Origin: Bombilactobacillus thymidiniphilus | GTDB lineage: Bacteria; Bacillota; Bacilli; Lactobacillales; Lactobacillaceae | Reading direction: 5' to 3' | NCBI RefSeq assembly: GCF_023380245.1 | Contig: NZ_CP093365.1 | Location: forward strand, 868,001-932,000 | DNA length: 64,000 nt | Shown here: positions 55,820 to 62,518 of the stretch, in pieces | Layout: each line of letters opens with the position of its first letter | Position numbering within the stretch: the stretch's first letter is position 1 | Made by a program: the position numbers and the translations under genes | Notes under the pieces: generated by a model | The model's input: the letters and a program-made list of their open reading frames with translations, nothing else | What the model was told of the DNA's origin: nothing | The model's database searches: none

Positions 55820-56383
55820 TATTGAGGTAAGGTAATCAAATTACTCAAAATCATTCAAGCAAAAAATTTACGACGAAGGTATAAATCAAACCGTATAAGG
55901 GATTATGTAACGTTGTCGCAATGTTAAGGAGGTTACAATGTGTGTAGCTGATGATATTTATTTTTATTTGCAGAAAAGTTAAATGAATTTATTTTAACCG
56001 AAAGACAAAAGGCTGTTTTACGTGCAAAGTTAATTTTATTGTCAGCGGAAGAACAGTTTATCAATAATTTAAAGCAAAATATTAATTGTTAGATACTATT
56101 ATTAATCTGATTATTGCGTATATAATTTCAAAATTAGCAAATGTCAAACAATTACGGGTTGACGAGTAGCGAATTTTAAACAAGTTTTGCGTAATTTAAA
56201 TGCGGATCAGATCAATTTGTTAAGCATAACTTGCCTACAAATATTGAATATTAGCTACAATAAGGATATTTGATCATGTATTAGCTAGTTATGTGGTTTC
56301 AATGTTGAACAAGTAAACAACAGAGTTTTTAATACAAGAATTAATATCAATTGAAAAAATAAAGAATGTTAGGAGTTGAACGG
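55820..56383 (+). pseudogene. Decayed coding debris, unrecognised
   Basis: Coding-like fragments appear in changing frames. 55836-55925: KLLKIIQAKNLRRRYKSNRI and RDYVTLSQC, then stop. After AAGGAGG an ATG at 55938 gives MCVADDIYFYL, shifting to AEKLNEFILTERQKAVLRAK and LILLSAEEQFINNLKQNINC. Further: NFKQVLRNLNADQINLLS (about 56170-56225) and DHVLASYVVSMLNK (56273-56316). These look like one or two short helical proteins lost by frameshifts and stops. No family recognised. The rest of the gap from 55691 to 55820 shows only an AT-rich stretch with a CACAATTGTG palindrome at 55729-55738. Confidence 0.45.
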
Positions 56384-56388
56384 TAAAA

Positions 56389-57123
56389 ATGATAAATACA
56401 ACGCCTTGGTATCAATGGGTTTGGCCCTGGATTGGTTTAGGAGGGGCTATCGTAATTATAATTTTGCTATTTTGTACTAATTTTTTACGGCGCAACTTAA
56501 ATATCACACGTTGGCGTGACCCAGCTTGGCTAGCTTGGGCCTTAACAGCAGCTTATTTAATTCATAACACGGAAGAGTATGGGATAGACTTAACAGGTGC
56601 TCTGTATAATTTCCCAACGACTATGTCAAAAATGTTAAATACTGGGGCAAGTGTCGGCGGTAATCCACCTGCAGACTTTTTTACCGCAGTCAATATATCA
56701 ATGTTTTGGATTGCATCACCAATCGCAGCTGTACTTGCACGCAAAGGTCATAAAGTTTTTGCTGTTGGAATGGCAGGTGAAGAATTGTTAAATGCTTTTT
56801 CTCATATTGTTCCTTTCTTTATTGGTCGTGGTTATAATTCAGGAGCTTTATCAGCAATAGTTATTTTCTTACCACTTTCTTTGTGGACTTTTTATAGTTG
56901 TTTCGGGAAAGGAAAGCTGAAGTATGTTACAATGTGGCTTGTTGTTGGAACCGGTGCCTTTTCCCATCTATTTTTGATGGCTTCCATTATAATGTTTACA
57001 CATGGACTAATTGGCTCACAAATTTTAGTTTTACTGCAAATTATTAATGCATGTCTAGCCTTATTCTTATGGTGGTTAATTGAAAATGTAGATGGAAAGC
57101 GGTTTGTGCAAATAAAATATTAG
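56389..57123 (+). CDS. HXXEE-domain membrane protein
   Basis: 244 residues, about seven hydrophobic segments. The name-giving motif is His59-Asn-Thr-Glu62-Glu63 in AAYLIHNTEEYG at the start of the second helix. HXXEE proteins are integral membrane proteins of unknown function. The start follows TTAGGAGTTGAACGG. It is 47 bp before an oxidoreductase gene on the same strand, and all three genes to 59155 could be co-transcribed. Confidence 0.8.
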   Translation: MINTTPWYQWVWPWIGLGGAIVIIILLFCTNFLRRNLNITRWRDPAWLAWALTAAYLIHNTEEYGIDLTGALYNFPTTMSKMLNTGASVGGNPPADFFTAVNISMFWIASPIAAVLARKGHKVFAVGMAGEELLNAFSHIVPFFIGRGYNSGALSAIVIFLPLSLWTFYSCFGKGKLKYVTMWLVVGTGAFSHLFLMASIIMFTHGLIGSQILVLLQIINACLALFLWWLIENVDGKRFVQIKY

Positions 57124-57170
57124 TCATGTTAATTTAACTGCATGATGAACAGATATTGGAGATTTTTTTT

Positions 57171-58142
57171 ATGACAGAACAAAAAAAGACGATGGAAGCA
57201 GCATATTATAATGAATTTGGTGGACCTGAGGTTCTTGAAGTTGGTCAAATGCCAATGCCTCAAATTAGTGACAATCAAGTGTTAGTCAAAGTTGCCGCTG
57301 TTTCCTTTAATCCCTTAGATGGTTATCAAAGAATGGGACAATTGGGAGATGTTCAGTTCCCACATATTCCGCAAATTGATTTTTCTGGGATAGTTACGGA
57401 AGTTGGAAGTCAAGTTACAGATTTTAAATCTGGTGACAGAGTTATTGGAGCTAACGTTGATTTTCAAAAAGATGGTGCGGCAGCTGAATATGTTGCTTTG
57501 GCAATTGATGATCCGACAAGTATGCTGGTCCATGCACCAAGCAATGTATCACTTGCTGATGCTGCTACCTTGCCTTGTGCAGCCTTGACTGCTTACCAAG
57601 GTTTATTAACACATTGCCAGGTCAATAAAGGTGATCGTATCTTCATTGCAGGAGGTGCAGGAGGAGTTGGTTCTTTTGCAATCCAGATAGCTAAAGGGCT
57701 AGGAGCTCATGTTATCTCATCTGCTTCTTCGAAGAATTTAGATTTTCTGAAATCTTTAGGTGCAGATGATGTTTTTGACTATGCAAATGATAGCCTAGAA
57801 AACCATGTGAATGAAAAATTAGATGCTGTTTTTAGTATTGCGCCGATCTCGACGGAAGCACTGGATCAATTTATTCCTAGCATAAAAGAGGGTGGTCATC
57901 TTGTATCTACTCTAAATCCAGCAAGTGAAGAGCTGGCTGAACAGTATAAAATTAAGGCTTCTACTATGGCAGTGACTCCTGCAACCAATGATCTACAAGA
58001 AGTTGTTAAATTAGTGGAAAACAATGTTGTTAAACCATATGTTACTGAACGTTATCCGTTAGACCAAATTGTGCAAGCCCATGCAACTGCTGGACAAACA
58101 CATGGCAAGGTAATAGTTGTAGTGGACAATGATCTTAATTAG
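57171..58142 (+). CDS. NADP-dependent quinone-oxidoreductase-like enzyme
   Basis: 323 residues from ATG 57171 with TTGGAG upstream; an ATG-like start 15 bp earlier is less well placed. GroES-like N-terminal domain (YNEFGGPEVLEVGQMPMPQ) and Rossmann domain with FIAGGAGGVGSFAIQIAKGLG. No zinc ligands are evident. It probably reduces quinones or enones with NADPH. It is only distantly similar to the oxidoreductase at 36.4 kb and has no HxlR gene beside it. Confidence 0.87.
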   Translation: MTEQKKTMEAAYYNEFGGPEVLEVGQMPMPQISDNQVLVKVAAVSFNPLDGYQRMGQLGDVQFPHIPQIDFSGIVTEVGSQVTDFKSGDRVIGANVDFQKDGAAAEYVALAIDDPTSMLVHAPSNVSLADAATLPCAALTAYQGLLTHCQVNKGDRIFIAGGAGGVGSFAIQIAKGLGAHVISSASSKNLDFLKSLGADDVFDYANDSLENHVNEKLDAVFSIAPISTEALDQFIPSIKEGGHLVSTLNPASEELAEQYKIKASTMAVTPATNDLQEVVKLVENNVVKPYVTERYPLDQIVQAHATAGQTHGKVIVVVDNDLN

Positions 58143-58225
58143 AAAATTTTAGCGTATAGGATTATTTTGTAGCCCACTTCATTTTAAGCGTGTGGATGAT
58201 GGATTTAATTTGAGGAGAATGTTTT

Positions 58226-59155
58226 ATGACTGAATTTTCAATACCAGAACCAGAAAAATTTACTGAGCTTTTATCTTTAAAAAACAAAGTAGCTATTGTA
58301 ACGGGTGGTAGTCGCGGTATCGGGAAACAAATAGTTAAGCGATTATCTGAAGCCGGGGCTACAGTAGTTTTTACGGCCAGAGGAAAAGACGCTTTACAAC
58401 AAACTCAAGAAGAAATTACCGCTGCAGGTGGCAATGTTGTGGGAGTGCAAGCTGATTCTAGTAAAATACAAGATTCTAAGCGGGTGGTTGACTACACCGT
58501 TGAAAAATTTGGAGCAGTTGATATTTTAGTTAATTGTGCAGCTGTTTTTCCCATGAAAAATGCTATGGACATGGACGAAAAAACTTGGGATCAGACTTTT
58601 GCGATTGATACTAAGGGAGCCTTTTTCTTTGCTAAGTTAGCTGCAGAGAAAATGATTGCTGCCGGCAATGGTGGACGAATCATTAATATTTTGTCGACGG
58701 CCGCTAATAAACCACTTAGTTCGTTGATTGCTTATGGTGCCGCTAAGAGTGCATTATGGTATGTTACACAAGCATTGGCACAAGAGTTAGGACAAAATGG
58801 TATTGTTGTGAATGCAGTAACTCCTGGTGGAACGATGACCGAAGAACGTTTGGCAGCTTTAAAAGGCGGTGACATGGGAGATCTAGCTCAGTCATTTGCG
58901 GGTTCTGATAGCGCTAATGGATCGGATGGACCTGATTTTAATACTATTTTAAATAAATTACCTCAAATGATAAAAAGCATGATGCCTTTAGGTCGATTAG
59001 GCTTCCCAGATGATATCGCGAAGGCAGTTTTGTTCTTAGCTTCTGATATGGGTCAGTATATCAGTGGAGTGAACATCACTGTTGACGGTGGTCAAAGCTT
59101 AGCAGATCCTAAATCTTCTATGATGCAAAAAATTCAAGATTCTAGTAAAAATTGA
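58226..59155 (+). CDS. Short-chain dehydrogenase/reductase
   Basis: 309 residues, classical SDR. Cofactor loop TGGSRGIG is at about residues 26-33, NCAA in place of NNAG, then the catalytic Ser in ILSTAAN and YGAAK (Tyr, Lys). The C-terminus GQYISGVNITVDGGQSL is typical. An Arg and the basic residues after the second strand (ARGK) favour NADP. An inserted segment around residues 205-250 (KGGDMGDLAQSF...) makes it longer than the usual 250. Substrate unknown. Confidence 0.88.
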   Translation: MTEFSIPEPEKFTELLSLKNKVAIVTGGSRGIGKQIVKRLSEAGATVVFTARGKDALQQTQEEITAAGGNVVGVQADSSKIQDSKRVVDYTVEKFGAVDILVNCAAVFPMKNAMDMDEKTWDQTFAIDTKGAFFFAKLAAEKMIAAGNGGRIINILSTAANKPLSSLIAYGAAKSALWYVTQALAQELGQNGIVVNAVTPGGTMTEERLAALKGGDMGDLAQSFAGSDSANGSDGPDFNTILNKLPQMIKSMMPLGRLGFPDDIAKAVLFLASDMGQYISGVNITVDGGQSLADPKSSMMQKIQDSSKN

Positions 59156-59188
59156 TAAAAATTATTTGTTCTAAAAATTAAAGTTTAT

Positions 59189-59240
59189 TTTAAAACACCT
59201 GTATTATTAGCATTCACTGTTAATATTATGGGTGTTTTAT
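59189..59240 (+). terminator. Terminator after the SDR gene
   Basis: AAAACACC ... TATTATTA / TTAATATTAT ... GGTGTTTT hairpin followed by ATTTTG. Confidence 0.7.
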
Positions 59241-59363
59241 TTTGCTAGTCCTGCAATTCATACTATTGTACGACCGTCTACTGTCCATTTTGGCTTGTTT
59301 GGTCTAATGCATTATCTTGAAAGGGATCAATAAATTATAATAAAAAAATTTTAACCGTAATAG

Positions 59364-59422
59364 TATAATCAGTAAGCAAAAGAGGGTTGCTTCCGTTACG
59401 CCTTCTTAAAAACAAGCAGGAG
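59364..59422 (+). promoter_or_regulatory. preQ1-I-like pseudoknot leader of the PnuC-like gene
   Basis: TATAAT at 59364-59369 predicts transcription from about 59376. The leader begins almost at once with a stem AAGAGGG (59380-59386) / CCTTCTT (59401-59407). Its loop holds TGCTT (59388-59392), which can pair with AAGCA (59414-59418) in the A-rich tail TTAAAAACAAGCA, directly abutting GGAG (59419-59422), the ribosome-binding site. The H-type pseudoknot, A-rich loop 3, TTACG before the 3' stem and overlap with the ribosome-binding site are the layout of preQ1-I riboswitches. The ligand is an inference. Confidence 0.45.
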
Positions 59423-59431
59423 ATGACTTAG

Positions 59432-60127
59432 ATGTTAGTTAAAATAGCCAAATCAAAATGGTTTGACTTGCTAGGAATTGCCATTGTCATAATAATTTCC
59501 ATTGCTTCAGGTTACTTAACAGAAACCTTAGCTGATGTAGTCAACTGGGGTTCGTGGACACGTTGGGTGCCCTTTGGTATTATCAGTATTTTTAATACCG
59601 TTTTGTCAGTTATGTCAACGCGCTTGACTGGGCGCATGTTAAACTCTGGTAATATAGTAGGAATTATTAATACTGTTTTATCAGGAACGATTGACTATCT
59701 ACTAGGAAATAAAGCTGCTGTTATAACTTATCCCATTACTTTTATAATTTATGTACTAGCCATTAATAAGTGGAAAAATAGTGAGAAATATAAAGCAAGT
59801 AAGCCTTTAACCGGCAGGAAAGGTTTGCTGACGGTGTTAGCTATCTTATTAGTTAGTTTTGTGTTTAGTTATCTCGTGAATTATGCTGGTTATCAAGGCA
59901 AAATTAGTCTTTTGTTCTGGTTAACCACGATAGTTTTTGGGTTATCAATGGCGGCGAATATTTTAAATGCGATGAAATTATCTGTTCAGTGGAGTTATTG
60001 GTTCATATATAATATTGCTCAGTTAATTAAAGCTTTTGTTCAGGGGAACTTTGCTAATGTCGGAAAATATATTTATTATATTATTAATGCTGTTGCTGCA
60101 GCTAGCTTCTGGAAAAAGCCAGCCTAG
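59432..60127 (+). CDS. PnuC-family transporter
   Basis: 231 residues with about seven to eight membrane helices and a positively charged loop in the middle (NKWKNSEKYKASKPLTGRKG). The C-terminal half, ANILNAMKLSVQWSYWFIYN followed by an NVGKYIYYIINAV helix, fits the PnuC fold with its Trp/Asn-lined channel. PnuC proteins move vitamins or nucleosides down a gradient: nicotinamide riboside (PnuC), riboflavin (PnuX), thiamine (PnuT) or deoxynucleosides (PnuN). The leader suggests that a queuosine precursor should be considered. GCAGGAG precedes the ATG by 9 bp; a terminator follows. Confidence 0.8.
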   Translation: MLVKIAKSKWFDLLGIAIVIIISIASGYLTETLADVVNWGSWTRWVPFGIISIFNTVLSVMSTRLTGRMLNSGNIVGIINTVLSGTIDYLLGNKAAVITYPITFIIYVLAINKWKNSEKYKASKPLTGRKGLLTVLAILLVSFVFSYLVNYAGYQGKISLLFWLTTIVFGLSMAANILNAMKLSVQWSYWFIYNIAQLIKAFVQGNFANVGKYIYYIINAVAAASFWKKPA

Positions 60128-60132
60128 ATAAA

Positions 60133-60168
60133 TAAAAAAAGAAGAGACAATTTTCTCTTCTTTTTTAT
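60133..60168 (+). terminator. Terminator after the PnuC-like gene
   Basis: AAAAAAAGAAGAGA / TCTCTTCTTTTTT stem with T tail. Confidence 0.9.
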
Positions 60169-60245
60169 TTAATGACTAGCAATCAAGTAATAAGAAATAC
60201 TATTTAAAATTATTGTCACCTCATACTAGCTAGTTAATTATTTTG

Positions 60246-60413
60246 GTTTTACTACTGCTAAATCCTTAAGGGTACAAAAACTACAATTCTCTCGCGGATA
60301 CTACTTGTTTAGTTTTACTACTGCTAAATCCTTAAGGGTACAAAAACTAAAACATAGATCAAAGATAACCAGTTATAGTTTTACTACTGCTAAATCCTTA
60401 AGGGTACAAAAAC
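60246..60413 (-). CRISPR. CRISPR array 1: three repeats, two spacers, type II-A-like
   Basis: Three identical 36-bp repeats (60246-60281, 60312-60347, 60378-60413) are separated by two 30-bp spacers (60282-60311, 60348-60377). On the plus strand the repeat begins GTTTTACTACTGC and ends GGGTACAAAAAC; read on the minus strand it begins GTTTTTGTACCCTTAAGG, close to the Streptococcus thermophilus CRISPR1 (type II-A) repeat start GTTTTTGTACTCTCAAG. The leader is on the right: ATTTGAG, a known II-A leader-anchoring end, abuts the last repeat on the minus strand. No cas gene is in the window. Confidence 0.93.
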
Positions 60414-60567
60414 CTCAAATCAAATAAAAAGTCTAATAATTATTTTACATATGAAGTTTTTGCACAATTTAATAAAAGATTTATTAAACAAAATGACGTC
60501 TCATAGCCTAATAATTTCTCATTGATTTTATCATAGCAAAAACATTGACAAATAGTAAAGTTCTTTA
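60414..60567 (-). promoter_or_regulatory. CRISPR leader 1
   Basis: About 154 bp, roughly 90% identical to leader 2. On the minus strand it runs from TTTACT (-35), 18-bp spacer, TGC-TATGAT (extended -10) to ATTTGAG at the first repeat. These elements are kept in both copies, supporting array transcription on the minus strand. Confidence 0.8.
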
Positions 60568-60645
60568 ATATTTAATTACACTGAAATTATTAACAATACC
60601 TAAATGTATATACAAATGTATTGATAATAACTATATTTTAGTATA

Positions 60646-60660
60646 TTCTTTGACAAAGAA
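60646..60660. promoter_or_regulatory. Inverted repeat before mazE
   Basis: TTCTTT-GAC-AAAGAA stands 15 bp before the mazE ATG, just upstream of the AAGGTAGGTG ribosome-binding site. It is a candidate autoregulatory operator. TTGATA at 60621 and TATATT at 60642 are possible promoter elements with short (15-bp) spacing. Confidence 0.4.
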
Positions 60661-60675
60661 GGTAGGTGATTTTCA

Positions 60676-60930
60676 ATGAGTAAATTTGTGACGCTTCGAA
60701 AATCTGGCAATAGTCTTGTTTTAACTGCTCCATCGACTTTAAAAGATAAGGTTGGTTATAAGTACGAAGTTGAGAATAGATCTGACGGTTCTATTGTTTA
60801 TCAACCAGTAAAAAAGCAAAATATTTTTGATAATTTAGATTGGATGCAATATGATTACCAAAAAGATTTATTAGAGGATCCTGAATTACAACAGCTTAAT
60901 CCAGTCGGAAAAGAATGGCCGAAAGAATGA
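60676..60930 (+). CDS. mazE: MazE/AbrB-type antitoxin
   Basis: 84 residues. The N-terminal swapped-hairpin AbrB/MazE DNA-binding domain is seen in TLRKSGNSLVLTAPSTLKDKVG; the acidic C-terminal tail (IFDNLDWMQYDYQKDLLEDPEL) is of the kind that wraps the toxin. It neutralises the downstream MazF and represses the operon. The stop overlaps the toxin start. The pair lies between two CRISPR arrays. Confidence 0.88.
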   Translation: MSKFVTLRKSGNSLVLTAPSTLKDKVGYKYEVENRSDGSIVYQPVKKQNIFDNLDWMQYDYQKDLLEDPELQQLNPVGKEWPKE

Positions 60931-61301
60931 AAATGCCAGAACAAAAAGATGTTGTTATTGTAGATGCGGAACCTTATTCAGGAAGAGAATATGGTGGACA
61001 TGCACCGCATAGTGGCAATGTTAGACGACATATGGTTGTTATGAGTTCGAGTAGTTATACAAAGGCAACGGGCATGATCTTAGCAATGCCAATTACAACA
61101 TCAAATAGATATATGAATAATCCACGTTATCTGCCTATTCTATTAAGTGGTGGCAAAAATGCAGGTGTTAAGGGATTTATCGCACTTTGGCAATTGCAGA
61201 ATTTTGATTTTATGGCCCGCAACGGTGCGATTGTAAACAAAATTAGTGATAAAACTTATCAAGACTTGTTACCTTATGTAAAAGACATGTTAGGTTTGTG
61301 A
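60927..61301 (+). CDS. mazF: MazF/PemK-type mRNA endoribonuclease toxin
   Basis: 124 residues from ATG 60927, which overlaps the antitoxin stop as ATGA; ATG 60915 and 60933 are alternatives. MazF features: DVVIVDAEPYSGREYGGH, RRHMVVMSSSSYTKATGMILAMPIT (the beta-sheet with the conserved P-T/S turn) and VKGFIALWQLQNFDF. It cuts mRNA at short sequences when the antitoxin is degraded. It looks full length and intact. Confidence 0.9.
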   Translation: MKMPEQKDVVIVDAEPYSGREYGGHAPHSGNVRRHMVVMSSSSYTKATGMILAMPITTSNRYMNNPRYLPILLSGGKNAGVKGFIALWQLQNFDFMARNGAIVNKISDKTYQDLLPYVKDMLGL

Positions 61302-61353
61302 TAATTTATGCAAGAGATTTATAAGTAGTGCTATTCTGAAATCTTTTGGGAAA

Positions 61354-61459
61354 TTCTTACGTATAATTAATACGTAAGAAACTGAAGGACTGCAACAGGG
61401 TAACCAGAATAAACAAAAAAATTGCTTCACATGACTTTGGCTGTTGCAGCGCCTTTTTT
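61354..61459 (+). ncRNA. Possible small RNA with its own promoter and terminator
   Basis: A perfect palindrome TTCTTACGTAT-AATTA-ATACGTAAGAA (61354-61380) contains TATAAT (61362-61367), so it may be an operator over a -10 box. From about 61373 the RNA would run to a hairpin built from CTGCAACAG (61390-61398) and CTGTTGCAG (61441-61449), with an extra AAGG/CCTT pairing, and a six-T tail. No clear -35 box and no open frame were found. It bears no complementarity to the CRISPR repeat, so it is not an evident tracrRNA. Confidence 0.4.
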
Positions 61460-61537
61460 ATTTATAAAACGATTATGTTATTTTGAGAGACTTCGTAAAA
61501 AAATAAATTTAATTTGGGCAATGTACCTTTCTTTTTA

Positions 61538-61765
61538 GTTTTGCTGAATTTTTAGGAGTACAAAAACTGATCATGAATAGAATCAATTTAAAAATACGTT
61601 TTACTACTGCTAAATCCTTAAGAGTACAAAAACAAAACCGTCACTTTGATGTCCCCGTCGAGTGTTTTACTACTGTTAAATCCTTAAGGGTACAAAAACA
61701 TAAAACTTTTTGCGCTGGAACGATAGCCAGTTTTACTACTGCTAAATCCTTAAGGGTATAAAAAC
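61538..61765 (-). CRISPR. CRISPR array 2: four repeats (one degenerate), three spacers
   Basis: Repeats at 61538-61567 (30 bp, degenerate, lacking six internal bases), 61598-61633, 61664-61699 and 61730-61765, with three spacers of exactly 30 bp (61568-61597, 61634-61663, 61700-61729). The 36-bp repeats match array 1 apart from single changes: GAGTAC in the second, CTGTTAAA in the third, GGTATAAAAAC in the leader-proximal one. The degenerate repeat is at the leader-distal end, as expected for the terminal repeat. The leader is on the right, so transcription is on the minus strand. Confidence 0.92.
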
Positions 61766-61918
61766 CTCAAATCAAATAAAAAGCCTAGCAATTATTTTAC
61801 ATATGAAGTTTTTGTACGTTTTAATGAAAGATTTATTAAACAAAATGACGTCTCAAAGCCTAATAATTTCTCATTAATTTCATCATAGCAAAATGCGCCG
61901 TCAATAGTAAAGTTCTTT
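61766..61918 (-). promoter_or_regulatory. CRISPR leader 2
   Basis: About 153 bp, near-identical to leader 1, again ending ATTTGAG at the first repeat on the minus strand and carrying TTTACT-18 bp-TGC-TATGAT. Confidence 0.8.
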
Positions 61919-61931
61919 TGATAATCCACAT

Positions 61932-61962
61932 AAAAAAATAGCGCCGATCAGGCACTATTTTT
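61932..61962 (-). terminator. Terminator of the DUF308 gene
   Basis: AAAAATAGTGCC-TGATC-GGCGCTATTTTTTT read on the minus strand, overlapping the gene's stop codon. Confidence 0.85.
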
Positions 61963-62488
61963 AATGATAAAGTCGCGTATTGATGAATTCTAAAATCGCT
62001 AAAATCATTAAGCCAATTCCTAAAATCCTAAAGAATAATTGCAGCATGCCAAACGGGTTAAAGATTAAGACAACACCTACAATAATCAGTAGCAACGAAT
62101 AAATATAATCTGGCCAAGGCGTGATATTAACATATTTGCGATTCACACGCGCATTGAAGAATTGATTGACGCCATTAATTAGTAAGATAATCCCTAAAAT
62201 TAGTGGCAACAATGGCAATAGAATATGTGCCACCGGAAAAATTAAAATTGCTAAAATAAAAGAAATCGTTGCTGTTGCAAAGGGACTATTGTTATCGCTA
62301 TTGTTTTTAGCTAATAGCCAACCATCACGCAAAGCAATGATGCCTAAAAAAACCAAGTAAGCTGCGATGAGATAAAGTATACCATTTAAGCTTTTATTAG
62401 GATTGAGCACAATTAAAAGCCCAGCTAGAAACAAAAATACAATTCTCAACCAGCGATACCAATGAAACTTGCGTGAATATTGATTCAT
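61961..62488 (-). CDS. DUF308/HdeD-like membrane protein
   Basis: 175 residues from ATG 62488, with AGGTG 6 bp upstream; a GTG three codons earlier would overlap that site. Six hydrophobic helices in pairs, with the DUF308 pattern (RWLRIVFLFLAGLLIVLNPNKSLNGILYLIAAYLVFLGI...). HdeD-type proteins have been linked to acid stress in enterics; their role in lactobacilli is unknown. It follows menE on the same strand by 30 bp and could be in the same transcript. Confidence 0.82.
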   Translation of the reverse strand: MNQYSRKFHWYRWLRIVFLFLAGLLIVLNPNKSLNGILYLIAAYLVFLGIIALRDGWLLAKNNSDNNSPFATATISFILAILIFPVAHILLPLLPLILGIILLINGVNQFFNARVNRKYVNITPWPDYIYSLLLIIVGVVLIFNPFGMLQLFFRILGIGLMILAILEFINTRLYH

Positions 62489-62518
62489 ATATATCACCTA
62501 AATTTAAAATGTAAACAA

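Noticed and set aside
61538-61567. Degenerate repeat considered as a tracrRNA anti-repeat
   Set aside because: It is exactly one 30-bp spacer away from the next repeat, as a terminal repeat should be, and no nexus or terminator hairpins of a tracrRNA follow it.
61573-61761. 62-codon open frame across CRISPR array 2
   Set aside because: It consists of repeats and spacers, has no ribosome-binding site and repeats the same peptide motif each 66 bp.
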